Notes: generated from the sequence alone by a model not told the origin. A stretch of DNA of 12,800 bases from Candidatus Mcinerneyibacteriota bacterium (GCA_016937175.1 JAFGWL010000058.1:1-12800); one strand, 5' to 3'; counted from the first letter of the stretch, positions 1 through 7,948 are shown. Made by a program: numbers and translations.

Positions 1-831
1 AAGGCTGACAAGCCGGCCCACCGGGGTATGAAAGTCAAAAAAGGGGTTATAAAGGCCTGGGCTGCGGAGCACGGTATCCCCGTTTTCACGCCTTCCCGCC
101 TGGAAACCTTTGAGGCTGCCCGCTGCAGAGAGATCGCCCCGGACTGTATCGTCGTTGTCTCTTACGGCCTGAAGATCCCCCGGGAGATCCTCGATATCCC
201 CCCTCTGGGAGCTGTCAATGCCCATGCCTCTATTTTGCCTAAATATAGGGGCTCTTCGCCTGTGAACGCAGCGGTTCTCAATGGAGAAAAGAAGAGTGGG
301 GTCACCGTCTTCAGGCTGAATGAAGAGTGGGATGCCGGAGATATTCTCCTCACAAAAGAGATCACACTGGACGAGCGGGAGACAGCTTCTTCGCTTTGGG
401 ATAAACTGCGCCGCCTTTCAGCCGAAGCTCTTTCAGAAACACTGAATTCCATGGATGAGATCACCCCTCTCCCACAGGAAGAGGGAAAAGCGACCTTTGC
501 AGTGAAGATCTCAAAAGAGGATGCCCGTATTTTCTGGGAAAGCGAAGCCCTTGAGATCGACCGCTATGTGCGGGGATATTTTTCATGGCCCGGAGCTTTT
601 ACGACTCTGGAAGGGAAGACGGTAAAGATCCTGGGTGGACGTCCTGCGGATGAAGAACACAATGCTGCCCCGGGGACGATCCTGGGGGTGGATCCCGATA
701 AGGGGATCAAAGTCGCCTGCGGGAAGGGGGTCTTTTATATCACCGAACTGCAGATGGAATGTAAAAGAGCCATGTCATTCAAGGATTTTCTCAACGGATG
801 CCCTTTATGTGCAGGAGAGCGGTTTCTCTGA
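1..831 (+). CDS. fmt: Methionyl-tRNA formyltransferase, 5'-truncated by window edge
   Basis: Transfers a formyl group from 10-formyl-tetrahydrofolate to Met-tRNA(fMet) in the cytoplasm, making the initiator tRNA. The frame is open from base 1. The residues before the first ATG (position 28) already match the family (A-D-K-P-A-H-R-G, like the usual P-D-K-P-x-G-R-G), so the true start lies upstream and roughly 35-40 residues are missing. The catalytic core is clear: N-A-H-A-S-I-L-P-K-Y-R-G at about 217-252 supplies the active-site Asn (217-219) and His (223-225). The D-A-G-D-I-L motif at 331-348 supplies the Asp. The second half has the typical C-terminal tRNA-binding domain (W-P-G-A-F near 586-600). 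The stop is TGA at 829-831. A 139-base gap separates it from the next gene, which has its own promoter. I am sure of the family. Confidence 0.95.
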   Translation, partial: KADKPAHRGMKVKKGVIKAWAAEHGIPVFTPSRLETFEAARCREIAPDCIVVVSYGLKIPREILDIPPLGAVNAHASILPKYRGSSPVNAAVLNGEKKSGVTVFRLNEEWDAGDILLTKEITLDERETASSLWDKLRRLSAEALSETLNSMDEITPLPQEEGKATFAVKISKEDARIFWESEALEIDRYVRGYFSWPGAFTTLEGKTVKILGGRPADEEHNAAPGTILGVDPDKGIKVACGKGVFYITELQMECKRAMSFKDFLNGCPLCAGERFL

Positions 832-851
832 AGGGTTTACCTTTTAACGGA

Positions 852-863
852 TTTCCCGGGAAA
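852..863. repeat. 12-bp perfect palindrome upstream of the efflux promoter
   Basis: TTTCCCGGGAAA is a perfect palindrome without a central loop, 26 bases upstream of the -35 element of the next operon and 20 bases after the fmt stop. The lack of a loop and of a following T-run makes an intrinsic terminator unlikely. A protein-binding site is possible but unsupported beyond the symmetry. Confidence 0.4.
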
Positions 864-889
864 AATTGAATAAAAAGCAGAATCCCCCC

Positions 890-917
890 TTGACATCAAG
901 GGAAGTGTCCCTATAAT
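890..917 (+). promoter_or_regulatory. Sigma70-type promoter of the efflux operon
   Basis: TTGACA at 890-895 and TATAAT at 912-917 are both exact consensus hexamers, with a 16-base spacer. Transcription should start near 924, giving a leader of about 45 bases before the repressor start at 971. The promoter sits in the gap after fmt and reads into the repressor and exporter genes, which have no gaps large enough for another obvious promoter. Confidence 0.85.
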
Positions 918-927
918 CCAAAAGGAA

Positions 928-949
928 ACTAAATATACGTATATAGTGT
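928..949. promoter_or_regulatory. Candidate operator for the TetR-family repressor
   Basis: A perfect 12-bp palindrome, ATATACGTATAT (933-944), lies in an imperfect 22-bp dyad from 928 (AC) to 949 (GT). It begins about 10 bases downstream of the -10 element, over or just past the expected transcription start. A repressor bound there would block initiation or early elongation. The first gene downstream is a TetR-family repressor, and such proteins commonly repress their own promoter through dyads of this size. The sequence shows the symmetry and position; the link to this repressor is inference. Confidence 0.6.
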
Positions 950-970
950 AAAACGTGAAAGTGAGGGGGT

Positions 971-1555
971 ATGAACCGTCAGCTAAGGACAAAAGAAAAG
1001 ATCAGAGCTGCCGCCGCGGATCTCTTTATACGGCATACTGTCAGCCGGGTGACAGCAGACGAGATAGCTTCTTATGCCGGGATGAGCAAGAAGACACTGT
1101 ACAACCACTTTTCTTCAAAAGAAGAGCTTGAAAGAGAGGTCTTTCTTCATTTCATCCACGATATCCGTCTTCAGATAGGACGGTTGGCTGAAGAAGATAC
1201 GGACTTTCTCCATAAGCTTCAAAACCTTATGCGGATCATCACTCATGTCACAGGGATACTCAGTGACAGACTGATCGAGGACCTGCAGCAAAACAAAAGG
1301 GAATTGTGGAGAATGATCGATGAGGAGAGGCATATAAGTTTTATCGAAGGGGTCACTCCGATTTTCCGCCAGGGACAGCAGCAGGGGTTCATCAGAAATA
1401 ACATTGATATTCCCTTTGTCATGGAGATGCTTTATCAGAATATCCGTCTCATAAGCGATTCTGAATTTATCCGTTCCAGCAGCCGCTCTCTTGCCGAGCT
1501 GGCTCCGCTGATGCTTGACATCTTCATGAATGGGATCATGGAAAAAGGGAAATAG
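971..1555 (+). CDS. TetR/AcrR-family transcriptional repressor
   Basis: A 194-residue DNA-binding regulator, probably the ligand-responsive repressor of the exporter operon it begins. Residues 8-53 form the TetR N-terminal domain. The helix-turn-helix lies at about residues 28-47, ending in the family hallmark K-K-T-L-Y-N-H-F followed by S-S-K-E-E-L. The rest is a helical ligand-binding and dimerisation domain with no recognisable ligand motif, as usual. The start is ATG at 971, preceded by a purine-rich GAGGGGGT. The membrane-fusion gene starts 13 bases after the stop, so the two are co-transcribed. In E. coli the TetR protein CecR (YbiH) precedes ybhG-ybhF-ybhS-ybhR in the same order, which makes it the closest analogy. 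The inducer cannot be read from the sequence. Confidence 0.9.
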   Translation: MNRQLRTKEKIRAAAADLFIRHTVSRVTADEIASYAGMSKKTLYNHFSSKEELEREVFLHFIHDIRLQIGRLAEEDTDFLHKLQNLMRIITHVTGILSDRLIEDLQQNKRELWRMIDEERHISFIEGVTPIFRQGQQQGFIRNNIDIPFVMEMLYQNIRLISDSEFIRSSSRSLAELAPLMLDIFMNGIMEKGK

Positions 1556-1568
1556 AGAAGGAGGAAGC

Positions 1569-2438
1569 ATGAAGGCCACAGGTATTTTACTCTTTACAGC
1601 GCTCCTGTTCCTGATATCAGGATGTGCGGGGTCTGGGAATGCTGTCTTTTCGGGGACATTTGAGGCTGAAGAGGTTGATGTCAGCGCTTTGGGAACCGGA
1701 AGGATCGTCGAAATAATGGTAGAAGAGGGAACACAAGTCAAAAAAGGAGAAGACCTTCTGGCTGTGGATTATGAACTTCTCTCTCTTCAACGGGACCAGG
1801 CGCGGTTTGCTCTGGCATCACTTGGAGAAAAGATCAAAGGGCTTGAAAAGAACCTGGAAACGGCCGAGGTGAATTTTGAACGGGTCAGTCGTCTCTATCA
1901 GGAGGGAACTCTGTCTAAAGCCAGGTACGATGAAGCAGAGAACGCCTATGTGGGAGCAAAAAGCGCTTTTCAGGGAGCCCTGATGGATGCAGAGAGGCTC
2001 AAAAAAGAGGCCGCTGTCCTGGAAAAACAGATCAGAGACAGCATTGTCAAAGCTCCCCGGGAAGGGACGGTCACGGAGATCCTCTATAAAGAAGGAGAAT
2101 ATGTCAGGGCAGGAAGTATCGTCCTGAGCCTTGCTGACCTGCGTACCCTGGATATCAGGTTTTATGTACCGGAAAAGGACCTGGAGATGATTCGCGTCGG
2201 AGCTCCGGTGGAGATCATCCCTGACGCCATGCCGGATGCGGTTTATCGGGGGAGGATCACGACAGTTGCCCGGGAATCGGAATTTACCCCAAAGAATGTC
2301 CAATCAAAAGACGAGAGGGTCCTCCTCGTCTATAAGGTGGAGGCTGAAGTAGAGAACAGCGACGGGAAATTGAAAAAGGGGATGAATGGTGACATCATTA
2401 TCCCCGTTAAGGCGGAGGATGATGAAAGCAGTCATTGA
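1569..2438 (+). CDS. HlyD/YbhG-like membrane-fusion lipoprotein of an ABC exporter
   Basis: Periplasmic adaptor of 289 residues linking the inner-membrane ABC exporter to an outer-membrane channel. The N-terminus is a lipoprotein signal: a basic start, a hydrophobic stretch and the lipobox I-S-G-C with the acylated Cys at residue 19. Next come a half biotinyl-lipoyl domain (about 36-67, with V-E-E-G-T-Q-V-K-K-G), a long coiled-coil hairpin (about 70-158), the second lipoyl half (K-A-P-R-E-G-T-V...) and a beta-barrel domain (F-Y-V-P-E-K-D-L onward). F-T-P-K-N-V-Q-S-K-D-E-R near the C-terminus is typical of the YbhG group. An in-frame ATG at 1530 lies inside the repressor gene. I chose 1569 because GGAGG precedes it at the right distance and the signal peptide begins there. 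The gene overlaps the next by 17 bases. Confidence 0.92.
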   Translation: MKATGILLFTALLFLISGCAGSGNAVFSGTFEAEEVDVSALGTGRIVEIMVEEGTQVKKGEDLLAVDYELLSLQRDQARFALASLGEKIKGLEKNLETAEVNFERVSRLYQEGTLSKARYDEAENAYVGAKSAFQGALMDAERLKKEAAVLEKQIRDSIVKAPREGTVTEILYKEGEYVRAGSIVLSLADLRTLDIRFYVPEKDLEMIRVGAPVEIIPDAMPDAVYRGRITTVARESEFTPKNVQSKDERVLLVYKVEAEVENSDGKLKKGMNGDIIIPVKAEDDESSH

Positions 2439-3348
2439 CATAAAAGGCCTCAGATTCAGTTACGGAGAGGTACAGGCGCTTGACGGCGTCTCCTTTGATG
2501 TAGGCGAAGGAGAGATGTTCGGTTTGATCGGCCCGGATGGAGCAGGGAAATCCACGCTGATTAAAATCCTTTGCGGGATCCTCAAAGGATATGAAGGAGA
2601 GGCCGCTGAACTGGGAGAGGATTTAAAAACAGGGGGAGAGTCCATCAAATCCCGTCTTGGATACCTTTCTCAGGAATTCAGCCTTTACAGCGATCTCACT
2701 GTGGAAGAAAATATGTCCTTTTTCGCTGAGATCCATCAGATCAGGGATTTTCCCCGTCGCCGCCGGGAGCTGCTGGATTTTACACGGATGGCCCCTTTTC
2801 GTAACCGTAAAGCCGGGGCCCTTTCAGGCGGGATGAAAAAGAAGCTGGCCCTGGCCTGTACCCTGATCCACTCTCCCTCCATCGTCTATCTGGATGAACC
2901 CACAAACGGGGTTGACCCTGTCTCGCGCAGAGAGTTCTGGGAGATCCTATCCGAGCTTCTCAAGACGGGGGTGACGGTATTTATGACGACGCCCTACATG
3001 GATGAAGCTGAACGCTGTTCTCGTGTGGCTTTTCTGAACGAAGGGAAACTCCTCACGGTGGATCATCCCTCTCTTATGAGGAGCCGGTTCCCCTATGAGG
3101 TCTTTGAGTTGATTCCGTCACCTTCGAAGGATGCCGGAGAAATACTCGAAAAATGGCCCGGGATCCGGGATGTCCAGAGCTTTGGGGAGAGGCTTCATCT
3201 CTATTTTCTGAAGGATAAAGCTCCTGATGCCCGCAGCCTCATCTCGCAGTTTAAGGAAAAGAAGGTCTACAGCCGCGGGGGCCGCTATATCTCTCCGTCA
3301 TTGGAAGATGTCTTTATCAACTATCTCGATAAGGGAGGAGAACAATGA
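2422..3348 (+). CDS. ABC exporter ATPase 1 (YbhF N-half-like, degenerate H-loop)
   Basis: A 308-residue nucleotide-binding protein energising the ABC-2 exporter. Walker A is G-P-D-G-A-G-K-S-T (37-45), the Q-loop lies in L-S-Q-E-F-S-L-Y, the signature is L-S-G-G-M (134-138) and Walker B is I-V-Y-L-D-E-P (154-160). Where the catalytic H-loop His is expected (T-T-H-Y-x-D-E-A-E), residue 191 is Pro (T-T-P-Y-M-D-E-A-E), so this subunit may hydrolyse ATP poorly and act mainly as the regulatory half of a heterodimer. The G-P-D-G Walker A and altered H-loop resemble the N-terminal half of fused YbhF-type ATPases. It ends with the family motif L-E-D-V-F-I. Starts at 2386, 2419 and 2422 are possible. 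I prefer 2422, where the ATPase domain begins and GGAGG lies just upstream, although spacing is short. It overlaps the next gene by ATGA. Confidence 0.9.
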   Translation: MKAVIDIKGLRFSYGEVQALDGVSFDVGEGEMFGLIGPDGAGKSTLIKILCGILKGYEGEAAELGEDLKTGGESIKSRLGYLSQEFSLYSDLTVEENMSFFAEIHQIRDFPRRRRELLDFTRMAPFRNRKAGALSGGMKKKLALACTLIHSPSIVYLDEPTNGVDPVSRREFWEILSELLKTGVTVFMTTPYMDEAERCSRVAFLNEGKLLTVDHPSLMRSRFPYEVFELIPSPSKDAGEILEKWPGIRDVQSFGERLHLYFLKDKAPDARSLISQFKEKKVYSRGGRYISPSLEDVFINYLDKGGEQ

Positions 3349-4667
3349 AACGGTTTATCACTTGTCTTGCAGTCTTCATCTTCTCTGTCTTTATGATCTC
3401 GGCGGAGCCGATAGAACTGACAATACGTCAGGCCCTTGAAAGGGCCTTTGACCGGGATCTGGGCTACCAAGCAGCGAAAAAGGATGTCCTGATCAGTGAA
3501 GCCCGGGCCGGGCAGGCTGCTGGAGATCTCTGGCCGTCGATCACAGTCGAGTCTTCCCTCTTTCTTACCGATGAAAAAGAGGCGTATACCCTTTCTCTGC
3601 CCCTTTCCTCAGAAGAGGTAGTCATTGCACCCGAGACGGATCGATTGCAGAAAAACAGTATTACCCTTGTCCAGCCTCTTTTTGCCGGAGGGACACTTGT
3701 CAGCAAAAAGGCTTTCTTCCGTACAGGAATTAAAATATCAGAAAGCCGGCTCAAGGAGACGGCAGGTGATCTTGCCTTGAGGGTCCATGAGCTCTATTGG
3801 TCCATGGCAAAACTGGACAACGGGGAAAAGGCCCTGGAAAAAACACGTGAACTTGTCCTTGCACATATGAAGGATGTGGAGACTTTTTACAACGAAGGGC
3901 TGGCTACCAAAGTGGATCTGTTGAGAGTGAAAGAACGTCTTTCCCGAATCGACCTGGAGATCATAGAAAACAAAAACCGGCTTGAAAAGACGGCCCTTCA
4001 GCTTAAGAATATCCTGGGCCTGGACGGGGGAGAGAGGATCATAACAGTCTCTTCTGTAGAAGAGATAGCCGGGAACCTTCCTTCGGAGAGTCTATGCGTG
4101 GAAACAGCTGGGAAAAGCAATGATTCTCTCAGGGAGGCTCGTTTTGCCGTAGAGGCTGCCCGTTATCAGAAAAGGATGGTTCGCGGAGATCTTTCTCCCA
4201 AGGTCGCCTTTGTCGCTGCGTATCATTACGATAAGCCAAATTCTTCTCAGCAGCCTCTCCTGGATACTTATCAGGAAAGCTGGGAAGCGGGGCTCTCACT
4301 CTCTTTTGATCTCTTCTCCGGAGGGAAGAGGTTCGCGCGGGTTACAGAGGCTTCGTTGTCCGAAGAACGCAGCATCCTGATATACGAAAAATTGCGGCGG
4401 AACCTGGAAAGCTATGTCAGGGCTCATTACCGGGATTATGAGGCACAGGGGCTGACACTTGAAGCAGCCCGGCGGAATTTTGAAGAAGCAGAAGAGAATT
4501 TCAGAATGACAAGGTCTCTTTATCTGGAAGGAATGGCTGTCAATACCGATGTCCTGGATGCTGAAGCGGCCTATACCGAGGCTCAGATCCGTGTCTTGAA
4601 TGCAGCTGTGGACAAAGAACTGGCCCGGCTCAGGCTTTTGAATATCATGGGAGTCCTGGAAAGATGA
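3345..4667 (+). CDS. TolC-like outer-membrane efflux protein
   Basis: A 440-residue outer-membrane factor, expected to form a trimeric beta-barrel and periplasmic helical tunnel that receives substrate from the adaptor. A Sec signal peptide covers about residues 1-20 (basic MKR, hydrophobic core, probable cut after I-S-A). The mature part has two repeated halves of long amphipathic helices. Recognisable landmarks are L-T-I-R-Q-A-L-E-R-A near the N-terminus, Q-P-L-F-A-G-G before the first helical pair, the corresponding F-D-L-F-S-G-G-K-R in the second half, and N-T-D-V-L-D-A-E near the end. Start and stop both overlap neighbours by ATGA, so it is translationally coupled to both ATPase genes. 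A strong AAGGGAGGAG precedes the start. Its position between the two ATPase genes is unusual, because E. coli ybhGFSR has no channel gene of its own. Confidence 0.93.
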   Translation: MKRFITCLAVFIFSVFMISAEPIELTIRQALERAFDRDLGYQAAKKDVLISEARAGQAAGDLWPSITVESSLFLTDEKEAYTLSLPLSSEEVVIAPETDRLQKNSITLVQPLFAGGTLVSKKAFFRTGIKISESRLKETAGDLALRVHELYWSMAKLDNGEKALEKTRELVLAHMKDVETFYNEGLATKVDLLRVKERLSRIDLEIIENKNRLEKTALQLKNILGLDGGERIITVSSVEEIAGNLPSESLCVETAGKSNDSLREARFAVEAARYQKRMVRGDLSPKVAFVAAYHYDKPNSSQQPLLDTYQESWEAGLSLSFDLFSGGKRFARVTEASLSEERSILIYEKLRRNLESYVRAHYRDYEAQGLTLEAARRNFEEAEENFRMTRSLYLEGMAVNTDVLDAEAAYTEAQIRVLNAAVDKELARLRLLNIMGVLER

Positions 4668-5590
4668 GAAGTGAATCAGCTGTCACCGTCAAAGGGCTTT
4701 GTAAAAGGTTCGGTTCCTTTACAGCCGTAGACCATATCGATTTTACGGTACGAAAAGGAGAGATCTTTGGTTTTCTGGGAGCCAACGGTGCCGGCAAGAC
4801 GACTACGATCCGGATGTTATGCGGCCTTCTTCGCCCTTCTGAGGGGGTAGGAAAGGTAGCAGGATTTGATATCATGACAGACACAGAGATGATCAAGACC
4901 AGGATCGGCTATATGTCCCAGAAGTTTTCTCTATATGATGATCTCACTGTCATGGAGAATATCTCTTTTTTCGGCGGATTGTACGGATTATCAGCCAGGG
5001 AATTGGGAAAAAGGGGGAGGGAGGTCATAGAGTGGGCCGGCCTGGCGGGGATGGAGCGGCGCATCACCTCTACCCTGGCGGGAGGGTGGAAACAAAGGCT
5101 GGCCCTGGGGACAGCCCTTCTTCATGAACCGGAGATCATCTTCCTCGATGAACCCACAGCCGGTGTCGATCCCGTCTCCAGAAGAAATTTCTGGAAAATT
5201 ATTCAGGAGATCGCACATCGGGGTGTGACAGTCTTTGTGACGACCCATTACCTGGATGAAGCGGAATATTGTCATTCGATCAGGCTGATGGATAGAGGGC
5301 GGATCATAGCCGCCGGAGCTCCCGAAGAGCTCAAAAAAGAGGTCATTACCGAAAAAATGTATCAGATGGAGACAGATCAGCCCGCAAGGGCCGTGCATAT
5401 TCTGAAAACCCTTCAGGATATTTCCGGAGCTTCTCTCCTTGGGATCAAGATAAACATTCTAACGGATCTTCCGGAGCAGGAGTTGAAACAGATGGTCTTA
5501 GAGAAGATGAGCGCTGAAGAGATCCCTGTGGAATCTCTGGAGCCTGTGGACCCTACCCTGGAAGATGTCTTTATCAGGCTCATCAAATAA
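4664..5590 (+). CDS. ABC exporter ATPase 2 (YbhF C-half-like, complete catalytic site)
   Basis: A 308-residue ATPase, the likely catalytic partner of the first one. Walker A is G-A-N-G-A-G-K-T-T (39-47), the signature is L-A-G-G-W-K-Q-R-L (138-146) and Walker B is I-I-F-L-D-E-P (158-164). The H-loop is intact, with His at residue 195 (T-T-H-Y-L-D-E-A-E). The G-G-W-K-Q-R-L form of the signature is characteristic of the second half of YbhF-type ATPases. The C-terminal extension again ends in L-E-D-V-F-I. It starts in an ATGA overlap with the channel gene, and the first permease starts 10 bases after its stop. Equal length and complementary motifs suggest the two ATPases form a heterodimer under the two permeases; that pairing is inference. 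Confidence 0.93.
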   Translation: MRSESAVTVKGLCKRFGSFTAVDHIDFTVRKGEIFGFLGANGAGKTTTIRMLCGLLRPSEGVGKVAGFDIMTDTEMIKTRIGYMSQKFSLYDDLTVMENISFFGGLYGLSARELGKRGREVIEWAGLAGMERRITSTLAGGWKQRLALGTALLHEPEIIFLDEPTAGVDPVSRRNFWKIIQEIAHRGVTVFVTTHYLDEAEYCHSIRLMDRGRIIAAGAPEELKKEVITEKMYQMETDQPARAVHILKTLQDISGASLLGIKINILTDLPEQELKQMVLEKMSAEEIPVESLEPVDPTLEDVFIRLIK

Positions 5591-5600
5591 GGAGAATATC

Positions 5601-6707
5601 ATGGGAAGAATCAGAGCGGTGGTAAAAAAGGAGATGAAGCATATCGTCAGAGACCGGCGTTCCTTCAGCCTTCTTGTCATTATCCCCCTCTTTATGCTGG
5701 TCCTTTTCGGCTTCGCCCTCAACTTCAATGTCACAGAGGTGCCCATGGATGTGATTGACCGGTCACAGAGCGCTGAAAGCAGGCTTCTGATCGATAAATT
5801 CGTACAATCGGGCTATTTTAAGGTCCGACGATTCTTGCCGGACGAGAAAGAGGCTCTTGATGCCATGTCCCGGGGGAAAAGTGTGCTTATCCTCGATATC
5901 CCCGGGGACTTCAGTCACAACCTTCGAAAAGGCATTGAGAGTGATGTCGGCCTTTTTTTTGACGGAGTGGATACCAATACCGCTACAGCAGCCATGAGCT
6001 ATGCGGAGAATATCATATCGCTTTTCAACCGTGAGAGGGCCGGAACGGCTCCGGATTCAGCAGGGATCGACTTCAGACCTCGAGTCTGGTATAATCCCGA
6101 GCTCAGCTCCCGGGTCTTTCTGATTCCCGGACTCATCGTCTATATTCTCATGATCATCACAGTGGTCTCCACATCGCTGACCATTGTCCGGGAAAGAGAG
6201 GAAAGGACCATCGAGCAACTCATCGTCTCCCCCCTGGGGTCTATGGAGCTTATTCTGGGGAAAGTGGTCCCCTATATGATTCTGACTTTGGGAAGTGCCC
6301 TTGCCATCATGGCTTTTGGATATCTGATTTTCGGAGTCGGCGTCAAGGGCAGCCTGCTTCTTCTCTTTTTAAGTATGGCAATCTTTCTCACTGTGGGTGT
6401 CGCCACGGGGATCCTTATCTCGGCGATAGCCGATACACGACAATTCGCTTTTCTTCTGTCTGTTCTTTTTACCGTCCTCCCCACCTTGCTGCTTTCTGGT
6501 TTTGTCTTCCCGATCCGCAATATGGCTCCATTTATACAGGGAATCACCTATCTGGTCCCTGCCCGTTATTTCACTGAGATCATCCGGAATATCTATATCA
6601 AAGGCGTGGGTTTCGAGACATTCTGGGGCGAGTTTTCCGTGATGACCCTGATGGCCGCAGGCCTTCTTTTTATCAGTATCCGGAAGCTCAGATCACGTTT
6701 ATCATAG
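5601..6707 (+). CDS. ABC-2 type exporter permease 1 (YbhS/YbhR-like)
   Basis: A 368-residue inner-membrane subunit forming half of the exporter pore. A cytoplasmic amphipathic start (K-K-E-M-K-H-I-V-R-D-R-R) leads into TM1 (about 22-42). A large extracytoplasmic domain of about 130 residues follows, containing D-T-N-T-A-T. Then come five further membrane segments from about residue 171 to the C-terminus. Family hallmarks are I-V-R-E-R-E-E-R-T-I-E-Q-L after TM2 and S-G-F-V-F-P-I-R-N-M followed by P-A-R-Y-F. An in-frame ATG at 5565 lies inside the ATPase gene. I prefer 5601, preceded by AAGGAG and starting with the expected basic N-terminus. The second permease follows after 8 bases. Confidence 0.93.
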   Translation: MGRIRAVVKKEMKHIVRDRRSFSLLVIIPLFMLVLFGFALNFNVTEVPMDVIDRSQSAESRLLIDKFVQSGYFKVRRFLPDEKEALDAMSRGKSVLILDIPGDFSHNLRKGIESDVGLFFDGVDTNTATAAMSYAENIISLFNRERAGTAPDSAGIDFRPRVWYNPELSSRVFLIPGLIVYILMIITVVSTSLTIVREREERTIEQLIVSPLGSMELILGKVVPYMILTLGSALAIMAFGYLIFGVGVKGSLLLLFLSMAIFLTVGVATGILISAIADTRQFAFLLSVLFTVLPTLLLSGFVFPIRNMAPFIQGITYLVPARYFTEIIRNIYIKGVGFETFWGEFSVMTLMAAGLLFISIRKLRSRLS

Positions 6708-6715
6708 GAGGGAAA

Positions 6716-7840
6716 ATGACGCGTCTTTTTGCCTTTATCAGAAAAGAATTCCTGCAGTTTAAACGAGACCCGAAGATGCTGGCTATGAGCATCCTCTCTC
6801 CTCTTCTTCAACTGATCCTCCTGGGGTATGCCGCAAGCTTCGATATCTCGCATATTCCCACAGTTGTCTGGGACCAGGACGGAAGCGCGATGAGCCGTTC
6901 TTATATTGATGCTTTTCAGGCGAGTGAAGCTTTCAAAGTGCTTAGCCCTCTTCAGAGCCGTGAAGAACTTGTGCGGCGCCTTGACACGGGGGAAGCCGCC
7001 CTGGCCCTTATCATCGAAGAGGGTTTTCAATCTCATATTCTGGAGGGAGAGTCACCAAAAGTGGCCGCTCTGGTGGACGGAACAGACACCAATACGGCGA
7101 CCTCAGGACTCTTCTACTCCGGGGAGGTCACTAAAAGCTTTGTACAAAGATCGAGAAAACCCCCACTTACTTCTCTCATGACTCATAAGGCGGGGCAGGT
7201 TGTGCCCCGGATGCGTGTGACATTCAACCAAAGTCTTGAAAGCCGGCACTTTCTGGTTCCGGGGATCCTCGGGCTTGTCCTCATGATCATCACCATGACC
7301 CTGACATCGTTGGCTATTGTGAAAGAGAAAGAGAAGGGGACTTTGGAACAGGTGATGGTGACCCCTGTAAAAGGCTGGGAAGTCATCCTCGGGAAGCTGA
7401 TACCCTTTGCAGTCATCGGAATGATCGATATTCTGCTGGTCATCGGCTCAGCGGTATTTCTTTTCGGGATACCCTTGAAAGGAAGCCTGGCCCTTCTTCT
7501 GGCGCTCTCCTTCCTCTATCTCTTAAGTATGCTGGGATTGGGGCTTTTTATCTCAACGATCTCCCAGACCCAGCAACAAGCTATGCTTACCGCTGTCTTC
7601 TTTATCATAACACCCATGGTCTTTCTCTCGGGGTTTATTTTTCCGGTCCGCAATATGCCGGAGGGGATTCAACTTGTGACACCCCTCCTGCCTCTTAAAC
7701 ACTATCTGGAGATCATCAGGGGTATTTTTTTAAGAGGAGCGGGGATCCGGCAGCTTTGGGCTCCGGTGTCGGCTCTTGCTGTTCTCAGCCTGGGTATCTT
7801 TTCAGTGAGCCTTCTTCGGTTCAGAAAATCATCGGAATGA
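6716..7840 (+). CDS. ABC-2 type exporter permease 2 (YbhS/YbhR-like)
   Basis: A 374-residue partner of the preceding permease, with the same layout: a basic N-terminus (I-R-K-E-F-L-Q-F-K-R-D-P), one TM segment (about 21-40), an extracytoplasmic domain with G-T-D-T-N-T-A-T, then five C-terminal TM segments. Shared hallmarks are I-V-K-E-K-E-K-G-T-L-E-Q and S-G-F-I-F-P-V-R-N-M-P. The start follows AGGAGGG with a 3-base gap. As the last gene of the exporter operon, it ends inside an inverted repeat. The two permeases are clearly related and probably assemble as a heterodimer with the two ATPases. Substrate is not readable; relatives export drugs or other toxic compounds. Confidence 0.93.
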   Translation: MTRLFAFIRKEFLQFKRDPKMLAMSILSPLLQLILLGYAASFDISHIPTVVWDQDGSAMSRSYIDAFQASEAFKVLSPLQSREELVRRLDTGEAALALIIEEGFQSHILEGESPKVAALVDGTDTNTATSGLFYSGEVTKSFVQRSRKPPLTSLMTHKAGQVVPRMRVTFNQSLESRHFLVPGILGLVLMIITMTLTSLAIVKEKEKGTLEQVMVTPVKGWEVILGKLIPFAVIGMIDILLVIGSAVFLFGIPLKGSLALLLALSFLYLLSMLGLGLFISTISQTQQQAMLTAVFFIITPMVFLSGFIFPVRNMPEGIQLVTPLLPLKHYLEIIRGIFLRGAGIRQLWAPVSALAVLSLGIFSVSLLRFRKSSE

Positions 7841-7857
7841 ACATGCGAATTTTCTGA
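7821..7857. repeat. 9-bp inverted repeat spanning the last permease stop codon
   Basis: TCAGAAAAT (7821-7829) and ATTTTCTGA (7849-7857) are perfect complements separated by 19 bases that contain the TGA stop (7838-7840). The stem is A/T-rich and no T-run follows, so it is a poor intrinsic terminator. It could stabilise the 3' end of the message or bind a protein. No better terminator is visible between this operon and the next promoter. Confidence 0.45.
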
Positions 7858-7919
7858 CAAGCCCCCGAGTCTTTCAGGATACTCTTCCATTCATTTTTCC
7901 CACACCTTCTCCATACTGT

Positions 7920-7948
7920 TTGACATCATTACAATCCCCTGATAAAAT
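7920..7948 (+). promoter_or_regulatory. Sigma70-type promoter of the nqr operon
   Basis: TTGACA at 7920-7925 and TAAAAT at 7943-7948 are separated by the optimal 17 bases. Transcription should start near 7955, leaving a leader of about 25 bases with AAGGGGG (7969-7975) before the nqrB ATG at 7981. The short leader leaves no room for a riboswitch. No operator-like dyad is obvious, which suits a constitutively expressed respiratory enzyme. Confidence 0.8.

Noticed and set aside
28-30. ATG at 28 as the true start of fmt
   Set aside because: The frame is open to base 1 and the residues before it match the conserved folate-binding N-terminal region, so the gene begins outside the window.
852-866. 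Palindrome after fmt as a terminator
   Set aside because: It has no room for a loop and is followed by A residues on this strand rather than T residues.
1530-1568. Earlier ATG at 1530 for the membrane-fusion gene
   Set aside because: It lies inside the repressor gene and adds 13 charged residues before a complete lipoprotein signal; the ATG at 1569 has the better ribosome-binding site.
1115-1741. Long open frame on the minus strand across the repressor and adaptor genes
   Set aside because: No family features, no ribosome-binding site or promoter noticed, and it lies wholly opposite two well-supported genes.
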